Shown: positions 10,279-21,267, numbered from the stretch's first letter. The stretch is 64,000 nt of DNA from Amyelois transitella (GCF_032362555.1 NC_083525.1:8541501-8605500), one strand, 5' to 3'. Made by a program: numbers and translations. The notes: generated from the sequence alone by a model not told the origin.

Positions 10279-12386
10279 CTAAAGAAAGTACACTGCGTCA
10301 TCTAAATTACTTAGGAAGTATTCATTGTTGTTGTCCGCATCTTGAAATAATTCCACTTTTTTTACTATCGACAGAATTGTTACTTCATCACGATCATTTT
10401 TTTTAGGAAATTTGAAGAGAAGCTTTGGTTTTTTTACCGTTTTGAAAAACTTAATTGAATAGATTATGTTTGTTTTGTCACAAGCATCTATAGATTCTAT
10501 TACTCCTACATAATAAATCCATTTCTTCCCATAGTAACGGACTAAAACATAGTCTTTCACTGTATAGTTTCCTGAAGAAATTTCACCCACCTTTACATTC
10601 TCATTTTTATCGGTTGGAGGTTCAATAGCATCGTGATCATTGTTAGTGTTTACAGTATGAGTTCTTTCTATTTCAGTATTTTCTTTTTCAGTGTTTTCTT
10701 CTTCACTTTTTCTGTTTTCGTTATCTGCCAATGAAAGTCCATCAATATCATTTAGATCATCATCTGATTCGAAATTCAATATATCGGAGTCGCTGTGACA
10801 ACTCATAATTCCAGATACACTGGTCGTTGAACTGGTAGATTCTGTTTCATAACTCTTTGTAGGTTTATTTCTATAATATAGTTTGCTGTTCTCTTTGCCA
10901 CTTTTCTTCTTACTATTGTCTTTACCCTTAATCATGAAAGATGCTGCATATTTATTTGTCCTTGTCTTTTTTTTGTGGATGCCTGATGGGCCAGGTTTTG
11001 TCGAAGAGTAATCAACTGCTCCAGCTTTTTTAAGCACGATGTTTGATGTAACTATTATTTTACGGGCATCAGGCGTTTGATTTTGTAAACAGGCAGGCAG
11101 ATTTTGTTTCCCCGAAAATGGTTGCCTTTCAGCACTATTTTTTGATAGTTGAGTTAACAAGCACACATTGTTAGATATATGTTTTTTATTCTTTTCTAAT
11201 TTAATGTTTTCTTTTATTTGCTTTTCTCTTTTCAATGTTAACACATCATCGTGAGTGATAACCTCTGCACCTGTTGCAACTCTACTTCGCTTTACTTTTG
11301 TTGAGGTGTCACTACGCTTAATTTTTTCCAGTAATAACTCTTCAAATGGGATGTTTGGCTTTTTTATCGCAGCTTGTTCCTTGGTATTGGTAGTGCTTAT
11401 AGAATTACATTCCTGTACAATTTCAAGCCGCCTATTAGGAGTTTGTGTAATGTTTTTGTTCATCAATGTCAATACTATTGATATTAAGTTTTGTGGTTCA
11501 TATTTTTTTGGTGCTAACGCAGAACTCTGTTCTTGAAATCGGGCCAATTTCATAGGATCTAACTTTGATTTATCAACTGCTGTAGGATTAAAAGGGTATA
11601 TCCCGGCTTTACGAAAACCATTCATAAGTATTTGTGGCTCTATGCCGGCCCATACTTCTCCAATAATACGTGAAAACTCTTTTTTTGGCAATTGTACGCC
11701 TATATTTAATCTCTGCCACTTCACAAGAACTTTATCCCAACGATCTTTGAAGGACTTCATGACTGAAATGTCTAATGGTTGGAGTATATGGCTTGTATGG
11801 GGCGGAAGTTTTAAGATGGTAACATTTGCATCCCTTGCCGCTTCAATAATGTTCAAACCAACGTGGGTTGCGTGGCCATCATAAATTAACAATACGGGGC
11901 GCTCAACGCCTATACTCGGTAAAAAAGATTTTTTAAAAAAAGCTTCGAAAACGTCACTCTCCATCCATCCATTTTTGGTGGCAGCATAAGTGGTCCTAGG
12001 ATATGCATTTGGCGAAGTCCATTCGTCCCAGACATATTTGCCTTTAAAGATGATTAAGGGTGGGATTTTGTCCCCTGCAGCGCTAGCTCCTAGTAAAACT
12101 GTGGTATTGTCTTTACCTGGTGTAGATATCGTCCTTGTAGCAGCATGACCTTTGACACCAACGATTTTCGATTTAAGGGGATCCTTGGAAAAGTTGGTTT
12201 CATCCACATTCCAAATAGCTCCTGGTTTATCTTGTAAACCTAAAGTTTTAATTGTTTTATTTAACAATTCGTAATACTCGCTCAACACGAAAGGATCAGC
12301 TGCTACTTTACGCGCGTATTCCACAGGCTGTGGTTTTTTAATTGACAGATTATTTCTTTCTCGAAAACCAGCTATCCAATCCTTTC
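10279..12386 (-). CDS. pogo/jerky-like transposase, main coding exon
   Basis: Encodes the last 701 residues plus two bases of the joining Gly codon. The acceptor TTCATTGCAG precedes 12386, and the frame starts GKDWIAGFRERNNLS, the end of the second HTH (CENP-B/Tc5 type). The DDE_1 core follows: D in IWNVDETNF (about 177 of the spliced protein), D in LLIYDGHATH (about 285) and D in SHILQPLDISVMKSF (about 321), 35 residues apart (DD35D). After GIYPFNPTAVD comes a long Lys/Ser/Glu-rich linker, then a C-terminal domain (KDYVLVRYYGKKWIYYVGVI.. to ..YFLSNLDDAVYFL) of the type often ending insect jerky-like transposases. Role: cut-and-paste transposition of the surrounding element. The frame is intact with all catalytic residues, so activity is plausible. 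A domesticated role is possible, but the preserved termini argue against it. Confidence 0.88.
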
Positions 12387-13207
12387 CTGCAATGAACACA
12401 GAAACATAAATTTTTCACATTTGACATTATCATTTATTTAAATTAAATAAATATATAAGACAAAGCTTGTGTCATTATTCGCATACAAAATCCTTACCGA
12501 TATTATAAATGCGAAAGTATGTTAGTCTATGTTTTTTACTCTTTCACGCAAAACTACAGAAAGGATTTAAATGAAAGTTATGATAATATAGCTTAAACAT
12601 AAGAGTAACATATTAGCGATGGTATACTACTCAATATATATAATAAGACAGTAAAAATACCGTGTATGTACATTAAATAATTTTCCAAAAAACTGATGAA
12701 GGGTGATCAAAGAAGAGTAGCAGAGCAATAAAACAATTTTTGGAATGTTTGTATGTGTGTCTGGTAGGTCATAACTTCGAAACTACTCAACGGACTTAAA
12801 CGCGGCTTTAACAGGTGAATTTCATATAATTAGGAGTATTGTCAAAACTTTCTTTCGTCGAATTCGGGTAAGGTAAAAATAAGTTATGCTCAATTGAAAA
12901 TTAATTTCAAGCACCGTTTCAAAACTTTGAAATGGAGTGCGATGCCGTTCACATTAACGTATTTATCTTACCAATGATATAAATGCAAAACTTTGTGAAT
13001 GGGTTTGTGTATATGTGTGTATACGTCTGTTCCATTGATATAGTATATCACCTCAAAACGGCTGAAGGATCGGGAATAAATTTGGAACAGATTAAATTAT
13101 GGTCTGGAATAAGACAGGCTTTTTAAAGCGAAACAAATTTCGTGAGAAAAACTAGTATATAATAAAGATAAAACAAATATCTCAAAACAAAATTAAGAAT
13201 AGTTTAC
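12387..13207 (-). other. Transposase intron 2, with repeat remnants
   Basis: 821 bp, donor CCAG|GTAAACT and acceptor ATTGCAG on the - strand. It contains a decayed Helitron-like family C piece at about 12492-12600 (GATATTATAAATGCGAAAG) and another at about 12966-13040. The transposon has therefore been in place, or carried these, long enough to gather insertions. Confidence 0.7.
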
Positions 13208-13553
13208 CTGGCTTTCCATTTTTGAAACAAGTTTGTATATTGTTTTTGGTGACATATTCCGCCACCAAATCGGAAATTTCAGCCCTGGTCAGGCCAAAGC
13301 CATATTTTTCCATAATATGGAGACAACTTGCTATGTTATTCTCTATGTCCGGTGATAACGTAGGTCTTTTTCCAAGAGTATTAGAGAGCCTTTTTCTGTG
13401 GACGTGGTCCATTATTGTGGTCCTTGGAATGTTATAAATTTGAGCAGCTTTGTACCCAGTTAATGAGCCATTTCTAACAGCATGTACTGCTGCTTGTAAG
13501 TCTTCTTTCTTGTACGATCCCCTATCTGTTTTTCTTTTATAATTTCGCACCAT
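13208..13553 (-). CDS. pogo/jerky-like transposase, first coding exon
   Basis: Encodes residues 1-115 plus one base. The start at 13551-13553 (MVRNYKRKTDRGSYKKEDL) is chosen over an upstream in-frame Met because the frame there is Phe-rich and lies across the acceptor TTTTTCTACAG (exon from 13559). Residues about 8-52 form a pipsqueak-type HTH (AAVHAVRNGSLTGYKAAQIY, then NIPRTTIMDHVHRK), the DNA-binding unit of pogo and jerky transposases. A second helical region follows (IENNIASCLHIMEKYGFGLT). The donor CCAG|GTAAACT joins in frame to 12386, giving ..CFKNGKPGKDWIAGF... and a protein of about 817 residues. Confidence 0.85.
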
Positions 13554-13559
13554 ATTGAT

Positions 13560-13845
13560 CTGTAGAAAAAAACACTTGTTATGAAATAAGAAAAAAAAAG
13601 ATATGATATCTGTATACATGAATAATACCGTAATACTGAATGTCTTGAAAAAAAATAATAATAGTAGATCAAAAATATTGACGACGTCTGATAAGGGGCA
13701 GAATCGCCATATAACGATTTTGCCCCGTTAATTTTGTACGATTTTTCCCACTATCCATTTTTTAGGTTATACATTTTTTCCTTTGAATAACTCAAAAACA
13801 AGTGAGTTTTAATTAAAAGCAACAGAGTATAACATAAGTACTTAC
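13560..13845 (-). other. Transposase 5' UTR intron (candidate)
   Basis: On the - strand a donor AAAG|GTAAGTACT begins at 13845 and the acceptor TTTTTTTCTACAG ends at 13560, six bases before the ATG. This predicts a non-coding first exon ending at 13846, with the start site between there and the right inverted repeat. Confidence 0.55.
13696..13727. repeat. 32-bp palindrome near transposon right end
   Basis: GGGGCAGAATCG...CGATTTTGCCCC, an imperfect palindrome. Each arm resembles the GGGGCTAA(N)CGTC motif at the left end (about 9121 and 9279). It lies within the 5' UTR intron of the transposase gene. Confidence 0.7.
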
Positions 13846-14139
13846 CTTTAACAATGCGTTTTGACATCACCTAAACTCTTTAATAGTTAAATTCACTATT
13901 TAATCTAAATTTTTTCGTTACCATTTCACACTCGTGCATCGAGTTCTAGAAACGACTAAACTTTCAACAAAGATTACTCCAAAAGCGGACGGTATAACGC
14001 CATCTGTCGAACACAGTTCGAACAAATAAAACAGTGCTGATTTATTGACCGGGCTAGAATTAGCATAAATATGTTAGTTTGGCCGCGATCTTACTTAGCC
14101 GGTATTGACCCGCGGACGGTTTTGGCCGCACTCACCTTA

Positions 14140-15054
14140 CCTATATATTAATAATTCGTTACCAACAAAAGTACAAATATCCTTAAGTATTTCTGTTTAT
14201 AAATTTATGTTATTTATGAATATTATGAATATATTATCTGTGGGCGTTCTCTGTATTAATTTTTAAAAAGATTATATTATATTAGTTACGCATTCGAAGT
14301 CGAGGGTAACCTTCGACTAACACAGGGCGAGTACTTGTGATACGAATCAATTTTCATGAAATATTCTTTGCTAAAGACTTGGCTGCATGGGCTAGTACCC
14401 TTTGCCTCTTCAAATCAGATAATAATTTTAACAGAATACATATGTACAGAACCAAAAGCAACAACATTTATTCTTCCTTGCCTATACTACAGCAGGTAAA
14501 CCTAACCTTACTCCTCTATTGTTAGCCTCGCTGGATCAAAAGAAAAGAGTCTACATAAAAATGAAATAAAAATAAAACACTGTTATTTGAAGCTTGTTTG
14601 GGTTACAGAGTTATGAGAAAAAAAATTGTGATGGCTTATAATTTACAGTTTTCAACCGACTTATAAGGAGGACGTTCTTAATTCGTATTCGATTTTTAAA
14701 ATGTTTGTTACGCAATTTGGTCGCCTAATCAAGTACCCATTTTAATGAATAATATTTACTTGAAAAGGAGATGGAGGGGAGGAAATTCTTTTTATGCAAA
14801 TTATTTGTTATTATTTTTTATTTTCAAAGTCAATGAAATATCTGACAAAATGTTGAAAATAAGTGTTATTGATTTAAGAAAATCCGCGCAAATCACTTTG
14901 AAAAACAGTCACAACAAAATTGGGCTGATACAATATTACAAATTAATATTGTGTGTACAGTGCATTTTTATGATACGATAGACTGATCACAGATCAAGTC
15001 AATTAGAATTAAAAATATTTTTACAATCAAAAAGAAAAAATAAATAAATTATCG
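14140..15054. other. Intergenic, no gene seen
   Basis: AT-rich. A decayed transposon fragment at about 14650-14720 (TTCAACCGACTTATAAGGAG). Open frames at 14337 and 14745 have AT-driven composition and no recognisable motif. Confidence 0.4.
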
Positions 15055-15127
15055 CGACCCTGCCAGGATTCGAACCTGGAATCTTCTGATCCGTAGTCAG
15101 ACGCGTTATCCGTTGCGCCACAGGGCC
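15055..15127 (-). tRNA. tRNA-Arg (anticodon ACG)
   Basis: 73 nt. Acceptor stem GGCCCTG/CAGGGTC with discriminator G, D arm GCGCAACGGATAACGC, anticodon stem-loop TCTGA-CTACGGA-TCAGA with ACG at 34-36, variable loop AGATT, T arm CCAGG-TTCGAAT-CCTGG. A and B boxes are intact (TGGCGCAACGG, GGTTCGAATCC). No intron and no encoded CCA. On the transcribed strand it is followed within 30 bases by a T run (ATTTTTTCTTTTTG), a Pol III terminator. Unlike the tRNA-derived SINE heads here, every stem pairs and no SINE body follows. Confidence 0.95.
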
Positions 15128-15435
15128 AGTTGATGTCTCAGTCGAATTTAGCTATTGCTTACTGAGTAATGTCAAAGTTTTTTTTTCAGGTGGCCTACTT
15201 TATGTAAGCCAACTAGCTGATGCCACGACTTTATGTATGTATGTATGTACATACATTTTCCACAAGCTTTATATCTTGCCAATGAAAAATACTAAAGTAA
15301 TTTTCAACTTGACACAGTATTTCAAGAGTGGGACAGGATTGAGTACCTATTCTATTTTGTATATTTTTTTTTACTTATATTTATTATGGTATTCAACAAA
15401 GTCTTATCTGCATTACAGCAATGTTTCATTAATTA
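15128..15435. other. Spacer between tRNA and family A copy
   Basis: Contains a stray (TATG)n tract at 15233-15255, perhaps the tail of a lost retroposon. No gene. Confidence 0.4.
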
Positions 15436-15690
15436 CATACATAAATATGGCCACGTCGTCTTGCGGGGTAGACAGAGCCAACAGTCTTGAAAAGACTGAA
15501 TGGCCACGTTCAGCTATTTGGCTTAATGATAGAATTGAGATTAAAATAGTGACAGGTTGCTAGCCCATCGCCTGAGAAAGAATCTCAATTTTTTAAGCCT
15601 ATCCCTTAGTCGCCTTTTACGACATCCATAGGAAAGGGATGGAGTGGTCCTATTCTTTATTGTATTGGTGCCGGGAACCACACGGCACCA
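15436..15690 (-). mobile_element. Family A retroposon, full length
   Basis: Complete from tail to GTGCCGGGAACCACACGGCAC-type terminus. Flanked by direct repeats ATTAATTA (15428-15435 and 15691-15698). Confidence 0.8.
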
Positions 15691-15967
15691 ATTAATTATG
15701 GACTCTAAAAACAGGACACATTTGGTTAAGTCTGTACCTAATGGTAGATGTAAGAAATTAAATAAATAAACACCACTTTTCCCGGGAAATCGCGTAATAA
15801 TCACGGTCAAATCACTCAGAAGTGGTAAATATTGAACCGTGAAATGCTATTGTAGAAACAAAGACAGCTAGGAACCCCCCTGTCTGGGAAACACCCTCCA
15901 CCCCGGCTTCATAACCAGACGGTACTTATACTTACATCAAATACCTACAGTTATATCTGTTTTTGTT

Positions 15968-16212
15968 GTGCCGTGTGGTTCCCGGCACCAATACAAAAGA
16001 AGAATAGGACCACTCCATCTCGTTCCCATGGATGTCGTAAAAGGCTACTAAGGGATAGGCGTAGGTATAAACTTGGGATTCTTCTTTTAGGCGATGGGCT
16101 GGCAACCTTTCACTATTTGAATCTCAATTCTATCATTAAGCCAAACAGCTGAACGTGGCTTATCAGTATTTTCAAGACTTCAAGGCTCTGTCTAACCACC
16201 CCGCAAGGGATG
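15968..16212 (+). mobile_element. Family A retroposon, fused to a coding-like fragment
   Basis: Starts GTGCCGTGTGGTTCCCGGC. The 3' hairpin is damaged (CGCAAGGGATGTAAATGTG) and no tail follows. Instead it runs straight into the open - strand frame at 16217-16470. Confidence 0.7.
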
Positions 16213-16216
16213 TAAA

Positions 16217-16468
16217 TGTGCTATTTTGCGTACACGAGTAAGGCATGCACCGTGTAGAATTTCTAAATCATGTGTGTGGTCCAAAACATTTTGTACGTAA
16301 GTATCTTCAAAGCACTGCATCCATGCACTGTTTAAGTCGTCTGTTGCATTCGTATGCGTTTCCGGTGCACCCTGCACTCTTGATTGATTCGATAAGGATG
16401 GGGCGATATCGATAATCTTTGTCGATATATTGATAAATGTGTTTGTGTTATCGAATAACGGTTATTTT
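16217..16468 (-). pseudogene. Coding-like fragment of unknown origin
   Basis: The - strand is open for about 85 codons and reads ..SNQSRVQGAPETHTNA, DDLNSAWMQCFEDTYVQNV, LDHTHDLEILHGACLTRVRK.. The second half has balanced amino-acid use unlike the AT-driven chance frames nearby. A possible acceptor AGAGTGCAG lies at about 16371. The 3' end is cut off by the family A element. I recognise no family; it may be an exon remnant of a host gene or an unfamiliar transposon. Confidence 0.35.
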
Positions 16469-17146
16469 TTCTTTGATCGATTGCAAGGTCAAGTACTTAG
16501 TTGATCCTGCGCATCCTAGTGTCACGGTTATTTGAAACTACCTTAATGTTTCTAACGTGGTTTCTATAGGAAGTATAAGAGTTTGTATTTTATTACTTTA
16601 ATGATTGGTCTTATTTACAGCGTTAATGTTCTGAACTGACTTTTAAATTAAGGTGCCCCTTTACAATTACGTCATATGTATCACCTAAGACAGAAAGTAT
16701 TATTAAATTGTTGATATTACATTCCTTTCAATACAGATTATTGTTTGTTACATAAATTCAGTTACATTTTATTTGTGCCTCTTAACTTACATACTACAGT
16801 TCGATAGTGTCCATTATCGCGTTTTTTACGGCAGTATTGATTGTGGGTGATTTATGTCTTATCTGATAAAAAATAAATGTTTTTATTGGTTTATATGACG
16901 CAATGAACTATGTTATTGCTTTCCACTCCAGTGACGTCATTCATTTGGCGTATGGATCGTATCTTTTATCAAAAGCGAAGGACGTTTAAAATGAATTAGC
17001 TTACGCGGTCAAGTCATTTACAAATATATTATAGTGTGTACCTTTGATGCGACACAAACCTATATGTATGTGTTCCCGAGTAAACGCTTATGTTCGCCAT
17101 ATCTTAATGAAATTATATTAAGTCGATAGATTAAAAATTACAAACA
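16469..17146. other. AT-rich spacer, no gene seen
   Basis: No exon or repeat could be supported. ATCGAT/TATCGATA-type motifs (DREF-like) lie just before it at about 16410-16455. Confidence 0.4.
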
Positions 17147-17358
17147 TATGTACATATAGTGACGTCTATATCCCTAGCGGGGTAGAATGGGCTAACAGTC
17201 TTCAGCTATTTGGCTTTATGATAGAATTGAGATTCAAATAGTGACAGGTTGCTATTCCATCATCTAAAAGAAGAATCCCAAGTTTATAAACCCTTAGCCG
17301 TCTTTTACAACATCCATGGGAAAGATATGGAGTGGTATTTTGCTGGGAAACACCACAC
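17147..17358 (-). mobile_element. Family A retroposon, internally deleted
   Basis: Tail ACATATGTACATATAG, reverse hairpin CCCTAGCGGGGTAGA, then a body with small deletions, ending GGGAAACACCACACG. Confidence 0.7.
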
Positions 17359-17886
17359 GTATGAGATTAAAATTTCGTATAATAAAAATTCTTTACAGCC
17401 ATCTTTGTGCTATGATATCATTATAAATAAAACAAAACTTGCGTTGACATTTTTAGGTGTATCAAGTTATTTAAAAAGAAAACTCGATAATTTATTCCTA
17501 TCTTCATTAATTTTTTGATGAAACAACGAACAGTGGCCCTTAATACCTAGTACTCACTACTAGGTTTCAGGTCCCTACGATAAACAAAAATCTACACTTA
17601 TCGATATTATATCGATATCGACACGTCCCCCTCCCTTTCGGAAGCAGTTAATTCAATGGCCCGCCTATTGAACCGTGCCCTGAGTCCTGAGGGAAGTCGG
17701 CTATTGCAAGTAATTGTGTTAAATATTATTCGATTGGGTTTATGAGAGTATTTGTATGAGTTTTGAAGGGGAATGGACTTGTGTGGACGAATTATAATTT
17801 GTTTGAACAACTCTTGCGCTGGGTATTATTAAATTTTCTTTGAATTAGGCACTAAAAAGCTAGCACCTGCTAGTCTAGTACTTATA
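17359..17886. other. Spacer with TATCGATA cluster
   Basis: CTTATCGATATTATATCGAT at about 17598-17620 is followed by a GC-richer patch (17640-17700). It could be a small regulatory element; no transcript unit is visible. Confidence 0.3.
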
Positions 17887-18036
17887 GTGAGTGTCGTGTG
17901 GTTCTCGGCACTTTAGAATAGGACCACTCCATTGATGTCGCAAAAGGCGACTAAGCGAAAGGCTAAAAAACTTATTGATTCTTTATGTAGGCGATGGGCT
18001 GGCTAGCAACCTATGTCTTTTCAAGACTCTAAACAT
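17887..18036 (+). repeat. Family A fragment, internally deleted
   Basis: Terminus GTCGTGTGGTTCTCGGCAC present, body jumps from CTAGCAACCT to CTTTTCAAGACTC. The next copy starts two bases later. Confidence 0.65.
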
Positions 18037-18037
18037 G

Positions 18038-18280
18038 CCGTGTGATTCCCGGCACCAATATAAAAAAAAGATTAGTTCCACCCCATCTCGTTCTCATGGA
18101 TGTCGTAAAAGGCGACTGAGGGATAGGCTTATAAACTAGGGATTCTTCTTTTAGGCGATGGGCTAGCAAGCTGTTACTATTTGAATCTCAATTCTATCAT
18201 CAAGCCAAAAAGCTAAAAGTGGCCATCAGTCTAGACTATTCAGTCTAGATATAGACGTGACTTTATGTATGTATGTATGT
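18038..18280 (+). mobile_element. Family A retroposon
   Basis: GCCGTGTGATTCCCGGCACC start, tail ATGTATGTATGTATG. Hairpin arm altered to GTCTAGATATAGAC. Directly after another A copy, forming a head-to-tail pair. Confidence 0.75.
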
Positions 18281-18486
18281 AGCTCTAAAGGTTTTTATGA
18301 CTATGTGCACATCCGCATTGAGGCAGGCCCATCAACTAATAATTATGAAAATATCACAAAAGTACAAATATTCACACGCTTATCAGCTTCCTGGCGATGA
18401 TAAATTAGTTGTAAAAAGAATCGCGATAATTGATATCAGCTGATTGGTTTGTGGCTACGTGCTTCTGATCACACACACTGTATTTA

Positions 18487-18748
18487 CATACATACATACA
18501 TATGGTCACGTCTATATCCCTTGCGGGGTAGACAGAGCCGACAGTCTTGAAAAGACTGAATGGCCACGTTCAGCTATTTGGCTTAATGATATAATTGAGA
18601 TTCAAATAGAGACAGGTTGCTAACCCATCGCCTAAAAAAGAATACCAAGTTTGTAAGCCTATCCCTTAGTCACCTTTTACGACATCCATGGGAAAGAGAT
18701 AGAGTGGTCCCATTCTTTATTTGAATTGGTGTCGGGAACCACACGGCA
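18487..18748 (-). mobile_element. Family A retroposon, full length
   Basis: (TACA)n tail, consensus-like hairpin CCCTTGCGGGGTAGAC, terminus GTCGGGAACCACACGGCA. Confidence 0.8.
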
Positions 18749-19056
18749 TGAATAAAGTACCCCTCATTACGTATAATTACAAAAATATTAAATCACCAGT
18801 CGGGTCGAGAACCTCTACTACATGTGTTCCCGAGTGACGTACAAAAAGACAAACGCACATCGTTGCATATTCACATAAGTTAGGCCGGCGTCGTTGGTTT
18901 ATTCTGGCCCAAGTTCATTAACGCCTGTGTTACGACTAGTGATGGGTATGTAGGTAGTCGATCGTTTAAGATTATCGATAAATCAATATTATTATTGTAG
19001 TTTTACACCGCTATATCTTTATTTTTACCCGGCTGTATCTAAATCGGAACATAGAT

Positions 19057-19170
19057 ATATATATAGTCACGTCTATAGCCCTTGCGGGGTAGACAGAGTC
19101 AACAGTTTTGAAAAATTTAAAGGCCACAGGTGACAGGTTGTTAGCCCATCGCCTCCAAGAGGAATTTAAA
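19057..19170 (-). repeat. Family A fragment
   Basis: Hairpin arm CCCTTGCGGGGTAGACAG and part of the body (GTTAGCCCATCGCC). 5' half lost. Confidence 0.6.
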
Positions 19171-19321
19171 GATTTTTCTACGCCTTATTCGTCTGAAGGA
19201 GAAGCAGTTATGTGAGAATCGTAGAAAGAAAATGCATAGTTCCTGCCTACCCCGTAAACGTTATTATATGAGAGATAAACCCGGCCTCCTTGTTCTTGAC
19301 TATTGTCCCAATTGTGATAAT

Positions 19322-19551
19322 ACATATATACATACATATGGTCACGTCTATATCCCTTGCGGGGTAAACAGAGCCAACAGTCTTGAAAATACTGAATGGC
19401 CACGTTCGGCTGTTTGGCTTAATGATAGTATTGAGATTCAAATAGTGACAGGTTTGTAAGCCTATCCCTTAGTCGCCTTTTACGACATCCATGGAAAAGA
19501 GATGGAGTGGTCCTTTTCTTTTTTGAATTGGTGCCGGGAACCACACGGCAC
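19322..19551 (-). mobile_element. Family A retroposon, internal deletion
   Basis: Tail and GTGCCGGGAACCACACGGCA terminus intact. The GCTAGCCCATCGCC segment is deleted. Confidence 0.75.
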
Positions 19552-19809
19552 TTTATTTGCTAATCGTATGTATTACCTTCATATCACATAAGTTACGCTT
19601 GTCAACTTGAAATGATTCAATCAGCACATAATTTAACATTGATTTGAAACTGTGTGAGCCTATTTCCGTCTTCCTGATTCGGGGATGTCAAGGATATAAT
19701 AGATTCTTATGTCTTTTTTATGTTTTAGAAGAAATAAATATAGGTTTATAACTTTATCCTAAGAAATGTCCAAATAGTTTTCATTTTTAAGAAAACACTA
19801 TGAAAAAAA

Positions 19810-19952
19810 ATACAGGGGCGACTAAGGGAAAGACATATATTTAGGACTTTATCTAGATCTATTAGAATTCTATCAGCTGAACGTGACATTTCAGTGTTTT
19901 TGGTTCCGTCTACCCGGTAAGGGATAAAAACGTGATTATATGTATGTACTTA
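19810..19952 (+). repeat. Decayed family A copy
   Basis: GGGCGACTAAGGGAAAG, TCAGCTGAACGTGACATTTC, TAAGGGATAAAAACGTGATT, then a TATGTATG tail. Confidence 0.55.
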
Positions 19953-20282
19953 CGTAACCATAATAAATGAGTTTTAAATTATTTTCAAGCCAATAGTAGT
20001 TCAATTTTCGTTTCAATGGGAAAGGTCGAATTTGGCATTGCGATCTGCGATAAAATGTGTCATTGCGCATACGCAGGCTTGGGTAATCGCATATCTGAAT
20101 GATCTGATGTTACGAGTGCACTTGACCGCGCCCACGCAGCTATTTTTGTGCCTCAGGCCAGGATCTGACATGGACAGTCGCATACAGACACATACATTAT
20201 TAATGTTACTTATCCCTAATGGGGTAGACAGATTCGGAGGTTGAGCCTGAATTTGAAAGGAAAACACAGGTGATGATACTTA

Positions 20283-20507
20283 TATCTATACTAATATTAT
20301 AACGCTGAAGAGTTTGTTTGTTTGAACGCGCTAATCTCAGGAACTACTGGTTCGAATTGAAGAATTCTTTTTGCGTCGAATAGACCATTTATCGAGGAAG
20401 GAAGGATTTATCACGCTGCAACTATAAGGAGCCAAGAAATAATGGAATATGTGAAAGAAAATTATTCATCCTTGAGAGCTTCATTAATGCCCAAAATAAC
20501 TATTTCC
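20283..20507 (+). mobile_element. Helitron-like family D, 3' end lost
   Basis: Starts TCTATACTAATATTATAACG, carries CTGGTTCGAATTGAAG and CATCCTTGAGAGCTTCA. Breaks off at AATAACTATTTCC before the hairpin. Confidence 0.65.
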
Positions 20508-20905
20508 CTGAACGTTAGAGCATCAGTTAGTATTCAAACTAATGTATATAAATTTGAAAATTTTCCTTGTCTATCCTTGTCTATTGTTATAAACAAATTT
20601 TCGTCAAAATTTGCGCTTTCTGCCTGCCTTTGTATATTTCATCGTCTCAATTACTACTTATTTCGATGATTGACTTCAGTTTCGAGTAACAGATTTCCAA
20701 ACTGATATCCGCCCACGCCGCATAAAGAGATGGGGACATTCCAGTAGGTGACAGACGTTTTAATATGAAATGCCAAGGGCGACGGTGCTAAGCACTTAGC
20801 GGTACCAATCGGAGCATCAGACGCCATCTTTGAACTAGTTTAGTGACAAAATGTGTCTATAATATGTGTGTTGATTTAACAATTAATCATTAGCTGATCG
20901 ATGAA
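20508..20905. other. Unique spacer, no gene seen
   Basis: The 75-codon frame at 20442 overlaps the family D element and is not a gene. Confidence 0.4.
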
Positions 20906-20906
20906 A

Positions 20907-21112
20907 GAATAGCACCACTTCGTCTCTTTCCCATGGATGTTGTAAAAAGCGACTTAGGGATACGCTTATAAACTGGGAATTCTTTTAGACGATGAGCTAG
21001 CAACCTGTCGCTATTTGAATCTCAATTCTATCATTAAGCATAACAGCTGGCCTATCAGTCTTTCAGGACTGCTGGCTCTGTCTACCCCGCAGGGGATGTA
21101 GACTTGATATTT
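20907..21112 (+). mobile_element. Family A retroposon, 5'-truncated
   Basis: Begins within the body (AGCACCACTTCGTCTCTTTC) and runs to CCGCAGGGGATGTAGACTTG. Terminus and tail both absent. Confidence 0.7.
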
Positions 21113-21267
21113 TGAATGAATGATCGATGAATAAAATATAGAGTATGGACAGAGTAGTGGCCTTAAGACTCGGAGGCCACGTTTATCTGAATAAAAAGCA
21201 TAATGATGGCATTGAGATGAAGGGTTTAAGTAATGGGTGAATAGTAAACGGGAGTGTATATAAAATG

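Larger units (their letters stand above)
8902..14137 (-). mobile_element. Complete pogo/jerky-type DNA transposon
   Basis: About 5.24 kb. The left end starts AGGTCGATGAGGGCTAAACC. The right end, read in reverse, starts AGGTGAGTGCGGCCAAAACC, and both continue with GTC: diverged terminal inverted repeats. TA lies directly outside both (8900-8901 and 14138-14139), the usual Tc1/mariner/pogo target duplication. Inside are one spliced transposase gene on the - strand, repeated GGGGCTAA(N)CCGTC-like motifs near the ends, and an internal direct duplication. No frameshift or internal stop appears in the two coding exons, so the copy is recent or maintained. Exact ends are my reading of the alignment. 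Confidence 0.75.

Noticed and set aside
10279..13553. Transposase as a domesticated host gene
   Set aside because: Both inverted ends and TA flanks are still present, so an autonomous transposon is the simpler reading; domestication would need single-copy conservation.
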